The position numbers and the translations under genes are program-made. 8,335 bases of DNA, taken from the NCBI GenBank assembly GCA_013816225.1, contig JACDEQ010000083.1, positions 1-8,335 of the forward strand. Reading direction: 5' to 3'. Every line of letters starts with the position of its first letter. Within the stretch, counting starts at the first letter, position 1. This stretch comes from Armatimonadota bacterium. GTDB lineage: Bacteria > Armatimonadota > Fimbriimonadia > Fimbriimonadales > ATM1. Under the pieces are notes generated by a model, which was not told the origin of the DNA, searched no databases, and saw nothing but the letters and a program-made list of their open reading frames with translations. Shown piece by piece: positions 4,803 through 8,335 of this stretch.

Positions 4803-6182
4803 TCATCGCGCCGCGGCCGGAGCCGCCTGTCTCAGCGGCATGAGGCGCGTCTTGTTGGACTTCCCGGCGGGCGCGGCGTAGAGGTCGTATTCGGCGGCGT
4901 CGGTGATGATCGTTTCGGCCATCGAGCCCGGGAGGAGCTTGCCTCCGACGTAGACAAGGCCGTCGATCTCGGGTGCATCGCGGTGGCTGCGGCCGACGGA
5001 CCAGCCGTCGGGCGTGTGGCCTTCGATCAAAACGGGGAGCTTGCGGCCGATCCAGGAGCGGTTGACGGACAGGGAGATCGCTTGCTGCGCCACCATGAGG
5101 CGGTTGTAGCGCTCCTTCTTGATTCGTTCGGGAACCTGGTTGGCCATATCGTAGCTGGGCGTTCCCGGCTCTCGCGAGAACATGAAGGCACCGACGCGGT
5201 CGAGTCGGGCCTCTTGCAAAAAATCGAGTAAGGATTCGAAGTGCTCCTCCGTCTCGCCCGGGAATCCGACGATGAAAGTCGTACGGATCGCCGCGTCGGG
5301 CATCGCCTTGCGCAGCTTCTCGAAGACGAGCAGGTACCGCTCGCCATCCCACGGGCGCTTCATTGCGCGCAGGACATCGGGGTGGACGTGCTGCAGCGGC
5401 ACGTCGATGTAGTTGCAGACCTTGGGCAGCGACGCCATTGTATCGATCACCTCGTCCGTGAGGCGGTTCGGGTAGCAGTAGAGCAGTCGGATCCAGTCGA
5501 CGTCGACCTCGGACAATTCGCGCATGAGGCGCGGCATGGTGAACTCGCGGTAGAGGTCGTAGCCGTACTGCGTGACATCTTGGGCGATGAGGTTGATCTC
5601 GCGGGCGCCGGTTTTGGCGAGGTGGCGCGCCTCGGCGACGACTCTTTCGATCGGCTTGCTCGCGTGGCCGCCCCGGAAGCTGGGGATGGTGCAGAAAGTA
5701 CACCTGTGGTCGCAACCTTCGCTTACTTTCAGGTAGGCGCTCCAGGGCGCGCCGGTGCGGGCTCGGGTCGGGACGTCGGCCCACAAGTGCTGGGGAGGGG
5801 CGACTGCCGACTGCCTACTGACGACTGCCGGCTTGTCGAGAATGTCTGCGAAGCGCGCCATTTGGCCGACGCCGACGTAGGAGTCAGCGCCGGGGGCTAG
5901 GCGTTCGAGGTCTGAGCCGAGGCGCTGGGCCAGGCATCCGGCGACGATCACGCGGCCGGTCTTCCCCGCTTTCTTGTCGCGGATGGCTTCTTTGATCGTC
6001 TCGATGCTCTCGCGTTTCGCCGCCTCGAGGAACCCGCAGGTGTTGATGATGGTGACGTCGCTGGCGTCCGCGGCGCCGTCGAGGTCGTAGCCGGCCTCGG
6101 CGAGGACGCCCGCGATCTCTTCAGCGTCAACTTCGTTCTTGGCGCATCCGAGCGTGATGATCCGGACGTTTTGCTTCGGCAT
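4803..6182 (-). CDS. rimO: Ribosomal protein S12 (aspartate) methylthiotransferase RimO
   Basis: The 459-residue product is a full-length radical-SAM methylthiotransferase. The N-terminal MTTase domain carries the first iron-sulfur cluster cysteines C13 (LGCAKN), C49 (NTCGF) and C83 (AGCLAQR). The radical SAM domain has C157, C161 and C164 in EGCDHRCTFC (155-164), then LIAQDVTQYG (198-207), VPLQH (261-265) and TFIVGFPGE (302-310). The C-terminal TRAM domain contains GRSHRDAPEIDG (397-408), which marks RimO rather than the tRNA-modifying MiaB. RimO adds a methylthio group to a conserved aspartate of S12, using SAM and a sulfur donor, in the cytosol. The ATG at 6182-6180 gives the usual N-terminus, although its Shine-Dalgarno is weak; the frame is open 95 codons further upstream. 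The linker 121-128 (VSRQSAVA) is encoded by a heptamer tandem array. The gene ends tail-to-tail against the pseudogene. Confidence 0.95.
   Translation of the reverse strand: MPKQNVRIITLGCAKNEVDAEEIAGVLAEAGYDLDGAADASDVTIINTCGFLEAAKRESIETIKEAIRDKKAGKTGRVIVAGCLAQRLGSDLERLAPGADSYVGVGQMARFADILDKPAVVSRQSAVAPPQHLWADVPTRARTGAPWSAYLKVSEGCDHRCTFCTIPSFRGGHASKPIERVVAEARHLAKTGAREINLIAQDVTQYGYDLYREFTMPRLMRELSEVDVDWIRLLYCYPNRLTDEVIDTMASLPKVCNYIDVPLQHVHPDVLRAMKRPWDGERYLLVFEKLRKAMPDAAIRTTFIVGFPGETEEHFESLLDFLQEARLDRVGAFMFSREPGTPSYDMANQVPERIKKERYNRLMVAQQAISLSVNRSWIGRKLPVLIEGHTPDGWSVGRSHRDAPEIDGLVYVGGKLLPGSMAETIITDAAEYDLYAAPAGKSNKTRLMPLRQAAPAAAR
5801..5828. repeat. Four tandem 7-bp units inside rimO
   Basis: CGACTGC, CGACTGC, CTACTGA and CGACTGC lie head to tail, 28 bp in total. 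On the rimO strand they read as GCAGTCG-type units and encode the Ser/Gln/Ala-rich VSRQSAVA between the MTTase and radical SAM domains. The unit length is not a multiple of three, so a gain or loss of one unit would shift the rimO frame. Confidence 0.7.
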
Positions 6183-6438
6183 TAGAGGCCATTTTGGCGC
6201 ATCCGGGCTTATCTTTCGCCCATCCTGGCCCTTCCCCCCTTTCCTCGCGATGGAGTTTGTCGCCGGCGCGGTCCGGTTCCCACGGGAATAAAGCAAAGGG
6301 GGAACTGGCGGAAGGGGTTCAGAAGATATAAAAAATGCGGGAACGCCGAAAAGAGAGAAAAGCACGTCCCCGCAATTGTCGCTGCCTGTCGGTAAAAACT
6401 GGCGAGTCGGCATCGAGACCGAGCTTTCAACTGTCTTT

Positions 6439-6459
6439 GGAGGTTCCCCCGGAGCCTCC
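6439..6459. repeat. 9-bp hairpin in the rimO/ABC intergenic region
   Basis: GGAGGTTCC (6439-6447) pairs with GGAGCCTCC (6451-6459) around the loop CCC with one G-U wobble. No T-run follows on either strand, so it is not a typical terminator. It lies about 110 bp before the likely ABC operon promoter. Confidence 0.45.
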
Positions 6460-6570
6460 GTGTTCATCGCCTCTTAACAGAGAGACGATGCGCTTCCGCA
6501 GCAAGTCGTATCATTTTGCGAGGCCCTAATGTTCATGCGCCATTGGAATACGTGTGGATAACTGGCGCGG

Positions 6571-6576
6571 TATACT
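6571..6576 (+). promoter_or_regulatory. Candidate -10 box of the ABC transporter operon
   Basis: TATACT matches the -10 consensus at five of six positions and lies 41 bases before the TTG start, giving a leader of about 35 bases that includes the GGAGGA ribosome binding site. No good -35 hexamer lies 16-18 bp upstream. TTGGAA at 6543-6548 is too distant. Confidence 0.4.
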
Positions 6577-6603
6577 TTGCGCTCTGCTTTAATACTCTCG
6601 TTC

Positions 6604-6609
6604 GGAGGA
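6604..6609 (+). promoter_or_regulatory. Shine-Dalgarno fixing a TTG start for the ABC ATPase
   Basis: GGAGGA ends eight bases before TTG at 6618-6620. This is the only strong ribosome binding site near the 5' end of the frame. It lies downstream of the ATG at 6516, so the longer start is unlikely. Confidence 0.75.
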
Positions 6610-6617
6610 ATCTCCCC

Positions 6618-7547
6618 TTGGCAGCTGCCATCAAAACTGAAAATCTCACCAAGACTTACGCGTCCCGTGGACGCAAAACGAATGTGGTCGACCACGTCGA
6701 TCTCGAGGTCGAAGAAGGCGAAATCTTCGGGTTCCTGGGGCCGAATGGCGCCGGAAAGACCACGACGATCAAGATGCTTCTCAACATCATCTATCCCAAC
6801 GAAGGCACGGCCTATGTGTTGGGCAAAGAGATCGGCGATATCTCGATCCATAGCAAGCTCAGCTACCTGCCGGAAAAACCGTATTACTACGAGCATATGA
6901 CCGGTATGGAGATTCTTCATTTCTACGGCAAGCTGTTCGGGATGAAAGAGCCGCATCGCTCCAATCGGGCGAAGGAATTGCTTCAGAAAGTCGGCCTCGG
7001 AGATGCTGGATCGAAGCCCATTGCCAAGTTCTCCAAGGGCATGCAGCAGCGAATCGGTCTGGCGCAGAGCCTCCTCAACGAGCCGATGCTCCTCTTCCTC
7101 GATGAACCGACCGGCGGCCTCGACCCCATCGCGCACATCGAAATTCGCGACCTTATCCTGCAGATGCGCAACGAGGGCAAGACGGTCTTCATTTCCAGCC
7201 ACGAGCTCTCCGACGTCGAACGAATTTGCGACCGGGTCGCCATCATCGACCGGGGCCGCATCGTGAAGCAGGGCAAGCTCGATACGCTCCTTGCTGGCGG
7301 CCGGGTGGAGATCACGGCGGAGAACGTTCCCGATTCGGTCGCGGCGTCCCTTAACACCGACGGAGTGATCACTTCGATGCACTCCGGCCGGCTTATCGTG
7401 GACGCACCGGACACGGCTCCGACCGACGGGATGCTGGACGCGATCAGGGGTGGCGGCGCTACGATCGTCAGCGTCATACCCCGCAGAAAACGGCTGGAAG
7501 ACCTGTTCGTGGAAACAATCACTAAACCGCGCGAGCGGGCCAGCTAA
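6618..7547 (+). CDS. ABC transporter ATP-binding protein (export type, CcmA/GldA-like)
   Basis: Counted from the TTG, the product has 309 residues. The nucleotide-binding domain has the Walker A motif GPNGAGKT (41-48), a Q-loop region YLPEKPYYYEHMT (83-95) in which Glu stands at the usual Gln position, the ABC signature FSKGMQQR (138-145), Walker B LLFLDEP (158-164), the D-loop GGLDP (166-170) and the H-loop His195 in SSHELSD. A roughly 80-residue C-terminal extension (from about 228) with an EITAENV strand is typical of ATPases paired with ABC-2 permeases. It powers export, or another membrane task, by the permease encoded next. The TTG is preferred because GGAGGA sits at the right distance and the usual family N-terminus (IKTENLTKTY) starts right after it. 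A 34-residue ATG-started extension from 6516 lacks a ribosome binding site and would precede the likely promoter. The stop overlaps the next start. Confidence 0.93.
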   Translation: MAAAIKTENLTKTYASRGRKTNVVDHVDLEVEEGEIFGFLGPNGAGKTTTIKMLLNIIYPNEGTAYVLGKEIGDISIHSKLSYLPEKPYYYEHMTGMEILHFYGKLFGMKEPHRSNRAKELLQKVGLGDAGSKPIAKFSKGMQQRIGLAQSLLNEPMLLFLDEPTGGLDPIAHIEIRDLILQMRNEGKTVFISSHELSDVERICDRVAIIDRGRIVKQGKLDTLLAGGRVEITAENVPDSVAASLNTDGVITSMHSGRLIVDAPDTAPTDGMLDAIRGGGATIVSVIPRRKRLEDLFVETITKPRERAS

Positions 7548-8335
7548 TGGGTCAAATCCTCGCTATCGCCGGGACTACGCTGGGAGAGGCCATTCGCCGC
7601 CGGGTTCTGCTGATTATTCTAATGGTGGGCCTCGCATTCCTGATCATCGCGCCGAGTCTTAGCCAGCTTACGCCCCGCGGCCAGACGAATGTACTGACCT
7701 CGATGACGCTCGGGATCCTCAAGATCACGGCCGCCATTCTAGCCGTGACGCTTACCGTGTACCTATTGCCGAACGAGGTTGAGCGGCGCACGATCTACAC
7801 GATCCTGTCGAAGCCCGTACAAAGGTGGCAGTTCCTATTAGGCAAATACCTGGGCAGCGTCGCCGCGCTGTCGCTGATGATCGGCCTGATGGCGATCGTT
7901 CTCATCATCGCTTTCGCGCTCCAGCAGGGCAGCGTGAGCCTGACGAGCCTCGACCCGCTGATCAAAGCGCCGATCATGCTGGTTTTCCAGATGTCGCTTC
8001 TGGCGGCGGTCGCGATGTTCTTTTCGACGTTCGCGTCACCCGTCGTGAACTTTTTCCTTACAGCGCTTGTTTATGTCTTTGGAACGTTGCTGAACCCGTT
8101 TTTCGAGTCGGTTACGACCAAGCAGAACACAGTTTCGGTCAATTTCTTTGCGAACATCGCGCACTACGCATTCCCGAACTTCTCGAATCTGGACATCAAA
8201 ACCGGGGCCGAGATGGAGCAGCAGATTACAGGAAGCGAAACCGTCTATATGATGAACGGCGTGATCTATGCCCTCGTTTATTGCGCGATTCTTGTGACGC
8301 TGGCGGTCCTTGTGTTCGACCGAAGGGAGCTTTAG
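7547..8335 (+). CDS. ABC-2 family transporter permease
   Basis: The 262-residue integral membrane protein is complete, ending exactly at the window edge with TAG. About six helices are visible: 20-36, 55-74, 104-125, 143-162, 165-183 and 238-257. The cytoplasmic segment after helix 2, NEVERRTIYTILSKPVQRWQFLLGKYLGS (76-104), is the signature stretch of NosY/GldF-like ABC-2 permeases and is thought to form the coupling contact with the ATPase. A polar periplasmic loop lies between helices 5 and 6 (about 184-237). Its ATG shares an A with the TAA of the ATPase gene (TAATG), so the two are translationally coupled and act as one transporter, probably (NBD)2(TMD)2. The substrate is unknown. Exporters of this class handle lipids, polysaccharides, peptides or copper-enzyme maturation factors. 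A third subunit could follow beyond the window. Confidence 0.9.
   Translation: MGQILAIAGTTLGEAIRRRVLLIILMVGLAFLIIAPSLSQLTPRGQTNVLTSMTLGILKITAAILAVTLTVYLLPNEVERRTIYTILSKPVQRWQFLLGKYLGSVAALSLMIGLMAIVLIIAFALQQGSVSLTSLDPLIKAPIMLVFQMSLLAAVAMFFSTFASPVVNFFLTALVYVFGTLLNPFFESVTTKQNTVSVNFFANIAHYAFPNFSNLDIKTGAEMEQQITGSETVYMMNGVIYALVYCAILVTLAVLVFDRREL

Larger units (their letters stand above)
6183..6617. other. Divergent intergenic region between rimO and the ABC operon
   Basis: This 435-bp stretch has no convincing gene. It must hold both promoters. The weak TATATC on the minus strand (6330-6325), after a T-run, is the best rimO candidate, and TATACT at 6571 is the best for the ABC genes. It contains a TTCCC-AC-GGGAA dyad (6277-6288), a pair of pyrimidine/purine arms (6232-6242 and 6295-6304) and a hairpin at 6439-6459. 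Two open frames cross it, a rimO-frame extension starting at 6467 and a 64-codon plus-strand frame (6335-6529). Both are Pro/Arg/Ser-rich and look non-coding. Confidence 0.6.

Noticed and set aside
4450..5784. 444-codon open frame on the minus strand
   Set aside because: It overlaps rimO on the same strand in another frame. The product is dominated by Arg, Pro and Ala with no domain, while the rimO frame carries all catalytic motifs. GC-rich codon bias produces such shadows.
5801..5828. Heptamer repeats as a CRISPR-like array
   Set aside because: The units are 7 bp, directly adjacent and have no spacers, so this is a short tandem repeat, not a CRISPR array.
5241..5900. 219-codon open frame on the plus strand
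   Set aside because: It is antisense to rimO, with an Asp/Val/Ala-rich composition typical of reverse-strand shadows.
6474..7382. 302-codon open frame on the minus strand
   Set aside because: It is antisense to the ABC ATPase. The sense frame has every ABC motif; the antisense one mirrors it.

Overview
The window reads as chromosomal DNA from a GC-rich (roughly 60%) diderm bacterium. Armatimonadota, perhaps the Fimbriimonadia, is the best guess. The reasons are a Pup-ligase/depupylase family enzyme next to an outer-membrane-type beta-barrel gene, a cysteine-free C-type lectin protein joined to a C-terminal domain I associate with that phylum, and several Shine-Dalgarno-poor starts. This placement is inference from memory of families; no 16S or other marker is present.

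Layout. Positions 1-857 (minus) hold the N-terminal 285 residues of a membrane glycosyltransferase (ArnT/PMT type), cut by the window edge. A 48-bp divergent gap separates it from a Dop/PafA-family gene (906-2378, plus), which is probably transcribed leaderless. A short spacer with two GC-rich palindromes leads to a secreted, probable outer-membrane beta-barrel protein (2521-3198). The next spacer (3199-3453) has two hairpins, then a consensus TATAAT, a perfect 13-bp inverted repeat and a strong Shine-Dalgarno ahead of a secreted C-type lectin gene (3454-4359). Immediately downstream lies a decayed second copy of that protein's C-terminal domain (about 4371-4802), broken by an in-frame TAG and at least one frameshift. 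It meets rimO tail-to-tail at a shared TGATCA.

rimO (4803-6182, minus) encodes the ribosomal protein S12 methylthiotransferase and carries a small heptamer tandem array in its interdomain linker. After a 435-bp divergent intergenic region with several dyads comes a two-gene ABC export operon (6618-8335, plus). It consists of an ATPase with a TTG start and a six-helix ABC-2 type permease, coupled by a TAATG overlap.

The genes do not form one pathway. The unifying themes are cell-envelope functions (glycosyltransferase, barrel, lectin, ABC exporter) and housekeeping protein or ribosome modification (Dop/PafA-like enzyme, RimO). The best candidates for something undescribed are the divergent, orphan Dop/PafA-like protein, the lectin-linked domain with its degenerate tandem copy, and the inverted repeat between the lectin promoter and its ribosome binding site. 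No tRNA, rRNA, CRISPR array, transposase or phage gene was seen.
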